A DNA stretch of 64,000 nt, taken from positions 1-64,000 of the forward strand of contig JAJFGK010000129.1 in the NCBI GenBank assembly GCA_021776195.1. The letters run 5' to 3'. Positions 16,621 through 24,704 of the stretch are shown one piece after another (positions within the stretch are counted from its first letter, which is position 1; every line of letters begins with the position of its first letter). Source of the stretch: Kiloniellaceae bacterium (GTDB lineage: Bacteria; Pseudomonadota; Alphaproteobacteria; Kiloniellales; Kiloniellaceae). The position numbers and the translations under genes are program-made. The notes beneath the pieces were generated by a model. It did not search any database and was not told where the DNA came from. It saw only the letters and a program-made list of their open reading frames with translations.

Positions 16621-17538
16621 ATGGACACCACGCCCGATACCGACAAGAAGTATGCCGCCCATGGCGGTCGGATCACCCTTGCGACACGCCTGCGCGCCTG
16701 GTGGGAGGGCGATCTGCTGTCCTTGCGACAAGGCGGCCATCGCGGCGAGGCCCTCGAAGAGGAGGTTGCCGGGCGTGACCGACGGGAAATCGACCCGATC
16801 GCTCTGCGGCAGGAAATCTGGGGCCAAGGCTACACCCGGCCCAGCAGTCGTGAGTTCTTCCTGGAACTGGTGAAGCCGCTCGGACTCAACTCAGACACGA
16901 CGCTAAATCTCTATGGTTGCGATCTCGCCAGGGGTGCCTGCGACGCCGCGGAGGAGCTCGGCAGCTATGTGCGCGGCTTCGACCGCGACCCTGAAATCAT
17001 CGATCTGGCCCAAAAGCTCATCGCCACGACTGAAGTGAAGTCCCATGTGGAAGTCGCGAAACTGGACCCTGCGGAGGATCCGATCGGGGCCGACAAGACG
17101 GCGCGCCTATTCTGCCACAACTGGCTTTGGCAAAGCCCCAACAAGGAAGAAATTCTTTCCGCGATGACAGATAAAATGCTGCCGGGCGGCCAGTTTCTTC
17201 TCACCGATTTGATGCTTGGCGACGATACCCCGCTGTCCGACCTCGAACACCTCAACTGTGACGAGGGCGTCCACGATCAACTCTGGACTCCCTCCCACTA
17301 TGGCGAGGTCTTGGAAAAGCTAGGCTTGGATCTGCGCATCAACGAGGATCTCTCGGCCAGCTATCAGAGTCTAATTCAGCGCGCCTGGCATGGTTTTGCC
17401 AAGGAGGAAGCGCTGCTCCAGTTCGGCCCCGAAACCGCCGGCCGAATAATCACGCTCGCCGAACTCTGGACCGGACGCAGCCTTGCCCTGGGCGCCGGGA
17501 CCCTCAAGCTCAATCGGCTCTTGGCCCTTAAGCACTAG
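16621..17538 (+). CDS. Methyltransferase-like protein with altered SAM motif (paralogue of 18681-19601)
   Basis: A 305-residue protein with the outline of a class I methyltransferase, but the SAM-binding motif I is degenerate: LNLYGCDLARGACDAAEEL instead of an L(D/G)xGxGxG loop. The later strand QFLLTDLMLGD and the C-terminal domain match the second copy at 18681 closely, as does the early motif RLRAWWEGD. The two proteins align with equal N-termini if starts 16621 and 18681 are used, which decided the start; ATG 16606 is an alternative, but its GGAGG lies only 2 nt away. The pair flanks cheZ, so a link to motility or chemotaxis is possible. Activity uncertain. Confidence 0.65.
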   Translation: MDTTPDTDKKYAAHGGRITLATRLRAWWEGDLLSLRQGGHRGEALEEEVAGRDRREIDPIALRQEIWGQGYTRPSSREFFLELVKPLGLNSDTTLNLYGCDLARGACDAAEELGSYVRGFDRDPEIIDLAQKLIATTEVKSHVEVAKLDPAEDPIGADKTARLFCHNWLWQSPNKEEILSAMTDKMLPGGQFLLTDLMLGDDTPLSDLEHLNCDEGVHDQLWTPSHYGEVLEKLGLDLRINEDLSASYQSLIQRAWHGFAKEEALLQFGPETAGRIITLAELWTGRSLALGAGTLKLNRLLALKH

Positions 17539-17562
17539 ATGTGCTGTGTCGCGGGGGAAGGG

Positions 17563-17582
17563 GCCGTCGTCGAGCTGACGGC
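17563..17582. terminator. Hairpin between convergent genes
   Basis: GCCGTC at 17563-17568 pairs with GACGGC at 17577-17582, and the stem extends outward through GGG/CCC. It lies between two convergent stop codons, a usual place for a shared terminator, but there is no T-run on either side. Confidence 0.35.
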
Positions 17583-17597
17583 TCCCTGGTCAGGATA

Positions 17598-18386
17598 TCA
17601 ATCGAACAGCGCGTCGATCTCGTCTTGGCTGATTGCCGAGCCCTCGAGCTGCGGCCCGTTCATCAGGTTTGCCGTCGTCTCGCCGTTCTGAGTATCCGGC
17701 ACCGGAACGTCGGCAAAGGCCTCAACGCCCCAGATATCGATCATCGAGCGGACTCTCTCCTCGATGAAGTGGATGGTCTTCACCACCTTGGTCACTCGCT
17801 GTCCGGTGATATCTTGGAAGTTACAAGCCTCGAAAATCGTGATCACCTCTTCGGCCACATGATCCACCAGAGCCATGACCTCGTCGTCGTCGTGGTGCGT
17901 GTTGGCGACCTTGTTGATCTCCTTTTCGATCCTCTCGTTGGATTCGAGGATCTTGTTCGTGGCATTTTCCGTCGCGCTGACAATGGCATCCAATTCGTTC
18001 GACGCATCGTCGATCCGGTCCTCGCCGGCATGCGGATGCTTGATCGAGGCGAGTTCGGACTTCGCCTTGGCGATCGCCCGCACCATCATCGCGACTTCAG
18101 ATAGGACGACCGCCGGATCTTCATCCGGGTTCGAGCCCATCGGTTCCGCGTCTTTCTGGCCCGACGGCATGGCTTCCACGGAACTGCGCAGTTCGGCGAC
18201 TTCCGCGCGCAGCGCATTGACCGCGTCGAGGACCTCGGCATTGTGAATCCCGCTGGGGTCGACCGCGACGCCGGGTCCGCCTTCACCGCCGAAGCCGCCG
18301 ACCAGCTGTCGGATCCGCTGCTCCTGCTGGCGGGCCCTCATTTGGCGTTCCGCCGCGAATTCCTTCTTCACCGCCGCCTGGTTCAT
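17598..18386 (-). CDS. cheZ: CheZ-type protein phosphatase with FliM-like tail
   Basis: A 262-residue CheZ homologue that should dephosphorylate CheY-P in chemotaxis. The long helical hairpin is predicted over about 95-215, and the catalytic Gln191 sits in CNFQDITGQRVTKVV, the family's signature. The C-terminal 11 residues, SAISQDEIDALFD region, resemble the N-terminal CheY-binding peptide of FliM (SQxEIDALL) more than the usual CheZ tail. I chose ATG 18386 because GGAGGGA lies 7 nt before it; a longer frame to 18467 has none. It stands alone between two methyltransferase-like paralogues, with no che or fli gene in the window. Confidence 0.85.
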   Translation of the reverse strand: MNQAAVKKEFAAERQMRARQQEQRIRQLVGGFGGEGGPGVAVDPSGIHNAEVLDAVNALRAEVAELRSSVEAMPSGQKDAEPMGSNPDEDPAVVLSEVAMMVRAIAKAKSELASIKHPHAGEDRIDDASNELDAIVSATENATNKILESNERIEKEINKVANTHHDDDEVMALVDHVAEEVITIFEACNFQDITGQRVTKVVKTIHFIEERVRSMIDIWGVEAFADVPVPDTQNGETTANLMNGPQLEGSAISQDEIDALFD

Positions 18387-18680
18387 CGAGAAATCCCTCC
18401 TGATATGCGCTGCCGCGGCCGATACCTGGCCAAAGCTTCTCTTCAACTCGATGGTTATAAGTCTCAATAATTGACAAAATATGACTCACGACCGGCGTAC
18501 GATGCTTGGTTTGGAGCTTGAATAGCGCGAGGATCGCACGGCGAAAAGCGTGAGGACCGCTCGGTCCAAACTTGCCGAAATTGGCCCACTACTACCTTAG
18601 GATATTAACTACAATTTTACTCTGAACACCTAAATTCCAAGACTGTAAACTCACCAGTGGCATTAGCTTTGGCTCAAACG

Positions 18681-19601
18681 ATGTCCAGCTCGCAAAAGAA
18701 ATACCAGACCGCCAGCAAATCCGCAGGCCGCATTCCCATCAGCATGCGGGTGAAAGCGTGGTGGGAAGGCGACGAGTTGTCGTTCCGCGCGAAGGCCAAG
18801 GATTCAAACGGCGACGGTGCGGTTCTGCCTGTCAAGGTCGAGCTGCAGGCACTGGAACTCATGCAGGATGTCTGGGGTCCGGGCGCCCACCAACCGAGCG
18901 ACCCGGCCTTCACCCTCGATTTCCTCAGACCCCTGGGCCTCGACCCCACCATGACAATCGTCAACCTTGGCGCCGGCTTCGGATTGTTGGCGCGGACCAT
19001 GGCCGCTGACTTCGGGTCCTGGGTCCAGGCGTTTGAGACCGACGAGGACATGGTCGCGCTCGGAAAGGAAATGTCGATCAAGGCAGGCCTCCTCAAAAAG
19101 GCTTCGATTTTAACCTTCGACCCCGACAACCACGAGTTTCGGCCTGGCTATGCCGATACCGTAGTAGCACGGGAGTTCCTCTATCGGATCGCCAAGAAAG
19201 ACCTACTTCTGGAAAAATGCCATGTGCACCTGAAGGACTTTGGCCAGCTCCTCTTCACCGATTTTGTCTTGGCGGAAGGCGCGGCTGCATCCGATTTGGG
19301 AAAACTGGCCGAACTGGAGAAGGACGATGTCACCTACTGGTCGGGGCCCCGCTACGAAAAAGCCTTGGTCAACCTCAATTTCGACCTCCGCATCAACGAG
19401 AACATGACCGACCGCTTCCTGCCCATGGCGACTGCCGCCTGGGCCCAGTTCGCCGACAGCAACAAAGCCGAGAACTACGGCGAGAACACGTCCTCGATTC
19501 TGCGCCGTGAACTGGATCTCTGGAGCGAACGCCTGGATGCCTTCAACCGAGGGACCCTGGAAGTTCGCCGTTTTCACTGCCTGAAGCCCGCTTGGAGCTG
19601 A
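18681..19601 (+). CDS. SAM-dependent methyltransferase-like protein
   Basis: A 306-residue class I methyltransferase-like protein, paralogous to 16621-17538. Here motif I is intact (MTIVNLGAGFGLLAR) followed by an acidic residue in VQAFETDED, so SAM binding is plausible. The early motif RVKAWWEGDELSF is shared with the first copy and is not part of the standard fold. Starts at ATG 18681, or GTG 18657. It is divergent from cheZ across an AT-rich gap of about 290 bp, which probably holds promoters for both. Substrate unknown; a chemotaxis link is inferred from position only. Confidence 0.65.
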   Translation: MSSSQKKYQTASKSAGRIPISMRVKAWWEGDELSFRAKAKDSNGDGAVLPVKVELQALELMQDVWGPGAHQPSDPAFTLDFLRPLGLDPTMTIVNLGAGFGLLARTMAADFGSWVQAFETDEDMVALGKEMSIKAGLLKKASILTFDPDNHEFRPGYADTVVAREFLYRIAKKDLLLEKCHVHLKDFGQLLFTDFVLAEGAAASDLGKLAELEKDDVTYWSGPRYEKALVNLNFDLRINENMTDRFLPMATAAWAQFADSNKAENYGENTSSILRRELDLWSERLDAFNRGTLEVRRFHCLKPAWS

Positions 19602-19733
19602 TCGATCGCGCCTCCCGGCCGCTCAGCGGAATCGCGTCTTGACAGTGCCCCAGCCCCTGCCTATGGTCCGCGCCGTTTCGCCAGTGGTGGAACGTGAGAT
19701 TCAACAACAGAGCTCAAGAAAAGGAGCCAGGCC

Positions 19734-19859
19734 ATGAAGGTTCTGAACTCCCTCAAGACCGCGAAGCTGCGTGAGAAGTCCTGCCGTGTCGTGCGTCGGC
19801 GGGGCCGGGTCTACGTGATTAACAAGAAAAACCCGCGCTTCAAGGCTCGCCAGGGCTGA
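19734..19859 (+). CDS. rpmJ: 50S ribosomal protein L36
   Basis: A 41-residue basic protein, the smallest ribosomal protein of the large subunit. The start [13 protein letters not shown] and the end [15 protein letters not shown] match the longer alphaproteobacterial form of L36, which keeps only part of the zinc-binding cysteines. AAAGGAG lies 7 nt before the ATG. It is a single-gene unit with its own terminator at 19895. Confidence 0.95.
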   Translation: MKVLNSLKTAKLREKSCRVVRRRGRVYVINKKNPRFKARQG

Positions 19860-19894
19860 TATCCGACTGCTGTACCGGTTGAGGTACGTCGCCG

Positions 19895-19926
19895 GGCCGT
19901 GACCCTCAAGGGCCGCGGCCTTTTGT
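19895..19926 (+). terminator. Rho-independent terminator of rpmJ
   Basis: An 11-bp stem with one A-C mismatch (19895-19905 with 19910-19920) and a 4-nt TCAA loop is followed directly by TTTT at 19921. It lies 35 nt after the rpmJ stop. Confidence 0.85.
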
Positions 19927-20003
19927 GTGGGCGCGTTGTGCGCGGCGAGAGTCCCGCCACGGTCCGTTGACCCTTCGGCGCGACGCTCCCATAGTGGCCG
20001 CCC

Positions 20004-21491
20004 ATGAAAATGCCCGAACCCGACCAGGCGGTGATCGACGACAAGGCAGCCATTGTCGCGGGCCTGCGCGCGATCGTGCCGGGCGAGGGCGTGATCGTCG
20101 AGGCCGACGAACTCAGGGTCTATGAGTCCGACGGCCTGACCGCCTATCGCCAGCCACCCTTGATCGTCGTGCTGCCGGAAACCACCGCCCAGGTCGCCCA
20201 GGTACTGCGCTTCTGCGCCGAGCGGGGCATCAAGGTGGTGCCGCGCGGGGCCGGAACGTCGCTGTCTGGCGGCGCCCTGCCCCTGGCCGACGGGGTCTTG
20301 CTGGCCATGGGCAAATTCAACCGCATCCTCGAGGTCGACACCGAAAACCGCTGCGCCGTGGTCCAGCCCGGGGTAACCAATCTGGCCATTACCAAGGCGG
20401 TCGAGAGCGACGGCTTCTACTACGCACCAGACCCCTCTAGCCAGATCGCCTGCTCGATCGGCGGCAATGTGGCGGAGAATTCCGGCGGCGTGCACTGCCT
20501 GAAGTACGGCCTGACCACGAACAACTTGCTGGGTCTGGAGCTGGTGACGATCGACGGCGAAATCCTGCGCGTCGGCGGCAAGCATCTGGACTCCGAGGGC
20601 TACGACCTGCTCGGACTCCTGACCGGGTCGGAGGGTCTTCTCGGCGTGGTGACCGAGGTCACCGTGCGCCTGCTGAAACAACCGGAGACGGCCCGCGCCC
20701 TGCTGATGGGATTTGCCACCAGCGAAGAGGCCGGCAACGCGGTCGCCGCGATCATCGCGGCCGGGATCATTCCCGGCGGCATGGAAATGATGGACAAGCT
20801 GGCGATCCACGCCGCCGAGGACTTCGTCCAGGCCGGCTATCCACTTGACGTCGAGGCTCTGCTGATCGTCGAACTGGATGGCCCCGAGGCCGAGGTCGAT
20901 CACCTGATCGAGCGGGTCTCCGAACTCGCCAAGGACCAAGGCGCGCTCGACATCCAGGTCAGCCAGAACGAGGCGCAGCGCGCCAGTTTCTGGGCCGGTC
21001 GCAAGGCGGCCTTTCCGGCGGTGGGGCGAATCTCGCCGGACTACTACTGCATGGACGGGACCATCCCGCGTCACCAGCTCCCCAAGGTCCTGAAACGCAT
21101 GCGCGAGATGAGCGCGCAACATGGCCTGAGGGTCGCCAATGTCTTTCATGCCGGCGACGGCAACCTGCATCCCCTGATCCTCTACGACGCCAATGAACCG
21201 GGCGAGCTGGAGCGCGCCGAGGAGTTCGGATCGGACATCCTGAAGCTCTGTGTCGAGGTCGGCGGCGTCCTGACCGGAGAACACGGCGTCGGGGTCGAAA
21301 AGCGCGACCTGATGGGCGAGATGTTCAGCGAGGCCGACCTGAAACAGCAGCAGCGCGTCAAGTGCGCCTTCGATCCGCAGTCGCTGCTCAATCCCGGCAA
21401 GGTCTTCCCCGTGCTGCATCGCTGCGCCGAACTGGGCCGCGTGCACGTCCGCGGCGGCAAGCTTGCCTTCCCCGAATTGCCGCGCTTCTGA
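20004..21491 (+). CDS. glcD: Glycolate oxidase subunit GlcD (FAD-linked)
   Basis: A 495-residue flavoprotein of the vanillyl-alcohol-oxidase fold. It oxidises glycolate (or D-lactate) to glyoxylate at the inner face of the membrane, with GlcE and GlcF. FAD-binding features are PLIVVLPETTAQV, VVPRGAGTSLSGGALP and IGGNVAENSGGVHCLKYG; the C-terminal domain has VFHAGDGNLHPLI and LTGEHGVGVEKRD, with the metal-binding His. First gene of glcDEF, 6 nt before glcE. No good ribosome binding site is visible; an in-frame ATG also lies at 20010. Confidence 0.94.
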   Translation: MKMPEPDQAVIDDKAAIVAGLRAIVPGEGVIVEADELRVYESDGLTAYRQPPLIVVLPETTAQVAQVLRFCAERGIKVVPRGAGTSLSGGALPLADGVLLAMGKFNRILEVDTENRCAVVQPGVTNLAITKAVESDGFYYAPDPSSQIACSIGGNVAENSGGVHCLKYGLTTNNLLGLELVTIDGEILRVGGKHLDSEGYDLLGLLTGSEGLLGVVTEVTVRLLKQPETARALLMGFATSEEAGNAVAAIIAAGIIPGGMEMMDKLAIHAAEDFVQAGYPLDVEALLIVELDGPEAEVDHLIERVSELAKDQGALDIQVSQNEAQRASFWAGRKAAFPAVGRISPDYYCMDGTIPRHQLPKVLKRMREMSAQHGLRVANVFHAGDGNLHPLILYDANEPGELERAEEFGSDILKLCVEVGGVLTGEHGVGVEKRDLMGEMFSEADLKQQQRVKCAFDPQSLLNPGKVFPVLHRCAELGRVHVRGGKLAFPELPRF

Positions 21492-21497
21492 CCGGAC

Positions 21498-22733
21498 ATG
21501 GCCGAGATCGAACGACCGCAAGATGCGGAACAGGTCGCCGAGGTCATCGCCGCCGCCATCGCGGCGGAGGCGCCCTTGGAGCTGCGCGCCCGCGGCAGCA
21601 AACAGGCCCTGGGCCGCCCCCTGCAATCGGCCAAGACCCTCGACCTTTCGGGGCTGAGCGGCGTCACGCTTTATGAACCCGAAGAGCTGATCCTGAGCGC
21701 CCGGGCCGGCACGCCCCTGGCCGAGATCGAGGCGATGGTCGACCGGAACAACCAGATCCTCGCCTTCGAGCCCGCCGACTGGGGGCCCCTGCTCGGCAGC
21801 GCGCCGGATGGAAGCAGTCTTGGCGGCGTCATCGCCTGCAATCTGGCGGGGCCCAGGCGCATCAAGGCCGGCGCGGCACGCGACCATTTCCTCGGCTTTC
21901 AGGCGGTCTCGGGACGCGGCGAACTCTTCAAGGCCGGCGGTCGGGTCGTCAAGAACGTCTCGGGCTATGACATGATGAAGCTGCTGGCCGGGTCCTACGG
22001 CACCTTGGCGGCAATGACCGACCTTACGATCAAGGTGCTGCCGAAGCCGGAGAAGACCTACACGGTGCTGCTTCTGGGGCTCGACGACGCCACCGCCGGC
22101 CAGGCGCTTCGCCGCGCCCTGGCCTCCTCTCACGAGGTCTCGGGTGCCGCCCACCTGCCAGCCGCGGCGGCAGCCACTTCGGCTGTCGGCTATGTCGGCA
22201 AGGCCGGCGGCGCGGTGACCGCGCTGCGGGTCGAGGGGCCGGGGCCCTCGGTGCTGCACCGGGCGGCGGCGCTGCGCCGCGAACTGGCCGACCTCGGGCC
22301 GACCGAAGAACTGCACTCGATGAACTCCCTCGCCTTTTGGCGCGAGGTCCGCGACCTGACCGCCTTCCTGGGCCGGCCCGACGATCTCGTCTGGCGGCTG
22401 TCCCTGGCGCCCACGGCGGGCCCCGACGCGGTGGCCGACCTGCGCCAGACCTGGCCCGGTCTGCATTGCCTCTACGATTGGGGCGGCGGGCTGGTGTGGT
22501 TGGCGCTGGCGCCCAGCACCGGCGGCGATGGCGGGGCCGCGATCATCCGCCAGGCCGTCGCGACCCAGGGCGGCGGGCACGCGACCCTGATCCGGGCGCC
22601 CCAGAGCCTGCGCGCGGCCGTGCCCGTGTTCCAGCCGCAACCGGACCCGCTCGCCGCCCTCTCCCGGCGCATCAAGGAGAGTTTCGATCCCCGGGGCATC
22701 CTCAACCCCGGCCGCATGGTCGAAGGATCCTAG
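21498..22733 (+). CDS. glcE: Glycolate oxidase subunit GlcE (FAD-binding)
   Basis: A 411-residue second FAD-binding subunit. It has the shortened FAD domain (ELRARGSKQALGRP, LGGVIACNLAGPRRIKAGAARD, GRVVKNVSGYDMMKLLAGSYG) and the family end FDPRGILNPGRMVEG. The TAG stop at 22731 is made by the inserted element at 22731-23012: removing one TA and the element restores TCC TAA GCG, so the original stop was TAA at the same codon. The protein itself is unchanged by the insertion. Confidence 0.93.
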   Translation: MAEIERPQDAEQVAEVIAAAIAAEAPLELRARGSKQALGRPLQSAKTLDLSGLSGVTLYEPEELILSARAGTPLAEIEAMVDRNNQILAFEPADWGPLLGSAPDGSSLGGVIACNLAGPRRIKAGAARDHFLGFQAVSGRGELFKAGGRVVKNVSGYDMMKLLAGSYGTLAAMTDLTIKVLPKPEKTYTVLLLGLDDATAGQALRRALASSHEVSGAAHLPAAAAATSAVGYVGKAGGAVTALRVEGPGPSVLHRAAALRRELADLGPTEELHSMNSLAFWREVRDLTAFLGRPDDLVWRLSLAPTAGPDAVADLRQTWPGLHCLYDWGGGLVWLALAPSTGGDGGAAIIRQAVATQGGGHATLIRAPQSLRAAVPVFQPQPDPLAALSRRIKESFDPRGILNPGRMVEGS

Positions 22734-23012
22734 TACCGACTATCGCAGAAGGGTGCGTCGTATGACGACTTGGCAAGGTTTTCGGCAAGGAACGGGGGGC
22801 GAGATGATGCCCAGCATCACGAGCGCGACGGTCTGCCGCCCAAAGCCACGGGGGCCGAAAGCCTTGCCAAGTCGCCCTTTGGGTCGCCTCGGCGTCCGAC
22901 CGGGTGCGTCAGTGCCGCTCACCGATGGCTGGCATCGCTGTCGCGACGCTTCCTTCCCGGATCGAACGCCGAGACGATCAGACGATGCACCCTTCTGCGA
23001 TAGGCGGTACTA
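22731..23012. mobile_element. Non-coding MITE-like element with 31-bp terminal inverted repeats
   Basis: The 31 bases at 22731-22761 match the reverse complement of 22982-23012 at 29 positions. The ends read TA-GTACC...GGTAC-TA, so a TA target duplication, as for IS630/Tc1-like elements, is likely; a 3-bp CTA duplication is also possible. The 282-bp element has no convincing gene, which fits a non-autonomous element. A second inverted repeat lies inside it. It sits exactly between glcE and glcF. Confidence 0.85.
22766..22874. repeat. Inner inverted repeat of the glcE-glcF element
   Basis: CGACTTGGCAAGGTTTTCGGC at 22766-22786 pairs with 22854-22874, 20 of 21 positions matching. Together with the terminal repeats this allows a nested fold in RNA or single-stranded DNA. 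Confidence 0.8.
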
Positions 23013-23016
23013 AGCG

Positions 23017-24381
23017 GTGCAGACCAGTTTCACCTTGGCCCAGCTTGCCGACCCGGATATCGCCGAGGCCAATTCGATTCTGCGGTCCTGCGTGCACTGC
23101 GGGTTCTGTACCGCGACCTGCCCGACCTACCTGCTGCTCGGCGACGAGCTCGATTCGCCGCGCGGGCGGATCTATCTGATCAAGGAGATGCTGGAGAACG
23201 ACCGGCCGGCGACGGAAAAGGTGACCAAGCACATCGACCGCTGCCTCTCCTGCCTGTCCTGCATGACCACCTGTCCCTCGGGCGTGCACTACATGCATCT
23301 GGTCGACCATGCCCGCAGGCACATCCAAGAGACCTACCGCCGGCCGCTGCACGACCGCCTGCTGCGCTGGATCCTGGCCCGGCTGGTGCCCTATCCGGGT
23401 CGGTTTCGCTTGTCGATCCTCGGTGCCTGGTATGGCAAGATGGTCTTCGGTCTAATCGACGCGATCGTAAGGGTATTCGTCTTTCCTGCATTCAAACACT
23501 CGCCTAATTCGATGGGTACGGGGACCGGATTTTGGGCGCGCGCACGCGCGATCATGATGCTTTCGCCGAATAGCGTTGCCCCGCCCAGTCGGGTCGACCG
23601 GCCGCAGGTGCACCCGGCCGAGGGCGAACGGCGCGGCCGGGTAGCGCTGCTGACCGGCTGTGCCCAGCAGGTCCTGGCGCCGCAGATCAACGAGGCCACC
23701 GTGCGCCTTCTGACCCGCCGGGGCATCGAGGTCGTGGTCGCCCGGGGTGCTGGCTGCTGCGGGTCGCTGGTTCATCACATGGGCCTCGAGGACGAGGCCC
23801 TGGCCCAGGCCCGCGCCAATGTCGCGGCCTGGGAGCGCGAGGACGACATCGGCGGACTCGACGCCATCGCGATCAACGCGTCGGGTTGCGGCACCACGGT
23901 CAAGGACTATGGCTTCATGCTGCGCGAGGATCCGGTCTGGGCCGCCCGGGCGGAGCGCATTTCAGCCCTCGCCAAGGACATCAGCGAGGTCTTGATCGAG
24001 CTTGGCCCGGAGCAAGGGCCTTCGCCGGAGCCGCTGACGGTCGCCTACCACGCCGCCTGCTCGCTGCAGCACGGCCAGAAGGTGACCGCCGCGCCCAAGA
24101 CCCTGCTGGCGGCGGCCGGCTTTGCCGTCAAGGAGGTGCCCGAAGGCCACATCTGTTGCGGCTCGGCCGGGACCTACAACATGCTGCAGCCGGACCTTGC
24201 CGGACAACTGCTGACGCGCAAGGTCGGCAACATCGAAAAGACCGCACCGGACGTCATCGCCACCGGCAACATCGGCTGCATGACCCAGATCGCCCAGGGT
24301 ACCGCAATCCCCGTGGTTCACACGGTCGAGCTGCTCGACTGGGCGGCCGGCGGCCCCAAGCCGGCGGTTCTGCCGGACTGA
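23017..24381 (+). CDS. glcF: Glycolate oxidase iron-sulfur subunit GlcF
   Basis: A 454-residue electron-transfer subunit. Two 4Fe-4S motifs are visible: Cys25, 28, 31 and 35 (CVHCGFCTATCP) and Cys76, 79, 82 and 86 (CLSCLSCMTTCP). Two CCG-type domains follow, with RGAGCCGSLVHH and GHICCGSAGTYN. The region around residues 140-185 is longer and less GC-rich than expected for the family. The start is GTG 23017. Before the insertion of the element at 22731 this codon lay 3 nt after the glcE stop, with AAGGA (22723-22727) about 9 nt upstream; now only a weak AGGCGG from the element precedes it. Translation may be reduced. Confidence 0.93.
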   Translation: MQTSFTLAQLADPDIAEANSILRSCVHCGFCTATCPTYLLLGDELDSPRGRIYLIKEMLENDRPATEKVTKHIDRCLSCLSCMTTCPSGVHYMHLVDHARRHIQETYRRPLHDRLLRWILARLVPYPGRFRLSILGAWYGKMVFGLIDAIVRVFVFPAFKHSPNSMGTGTGFWARARAIMMLSPNSVAPPSRVDRPQVHPAEGERRGRVALLTGCAQQVLAPQINEATVRLLTRRGIEVVVARGAGCCGSLVHHMGLEDEALAQARANVAAWEREDDIGGLDAIAINASGCGTTVKDYGFMLREDPVWAARAERISALAKDISEVLIELGPEQGPSPEPLTVAYHAACSLQHGQKVTAAPKTLLAAAGFAVKEVPEGHICCGSAGTYNMLQPDLAGQLLTRKVGNIEKTAPDVIATGNIGCMTQIAQGTAIPVVHTVELLDWAAGGPKPAVLPD

Positions 24382-24514
24382 AGCGGCCCTCCGCCGGTCA
24401 CGCGGCACATTCAAAGACTCTGTGATGCCAGTCACTGTCGCCCCGGCAACCCCGCCCCACGTATTTCAGGAGAAGAATCAAACGGGGGCCCGGATCGGGC
24501 AAATGGGGTGTGTG

Positions 24515-24634
24515 ATGCGTGTATCAATCGTGATTTTCATTCTGAGTCTGCCGATTTTGGCGGGAGTCCTGTCCGTCGCGACGGCCGAGGATCCCAGCGG
24601 CGCACCGCAGGTCCAGCTGGCCGAGCAGGACTAG
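24515..24634 (+). CDS. Possible small exported peptide
   Basis: A 39-codon frame encoding a hydrophobic N-terminus (MRVSIVIFILSLPILAGVL) with a possible signal cleavage after ATA, then a short acidic tail. GGGGTG precedes the ATG. No homologue is recognised and short frames arise easily in this GC-rich DNA, so this is tentative. The rest of the gap between 24382 and 24704 shows nothing else. Confidence 0.35.
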   Translation: MRVSIVIFILSLPILAGVLSVATAEDPSGAPQVQLAEQD

Positions 24635-24704
24635 AGACTAGAGCATCAGCAAGGCTCCCATCGTTCGCCGGAGCAGGTGCCCGCAGGGCCAGGTCTTGCG
24701 ACCG

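Noticed and set aside
18471..18503. Promoter TTGACA ... TACGAT upstream of the second methyltransferase-like gene
   Set aside because: The spacer would be 21 bp, too long for a sigma-70 promoter, and the site lies about 180 bp from the start codon.
19701..22640. 979-codon open frame on the minus strand
   Set aside because: Antisense to rpmJ, glcD and glcE; composition without any domain pattern.
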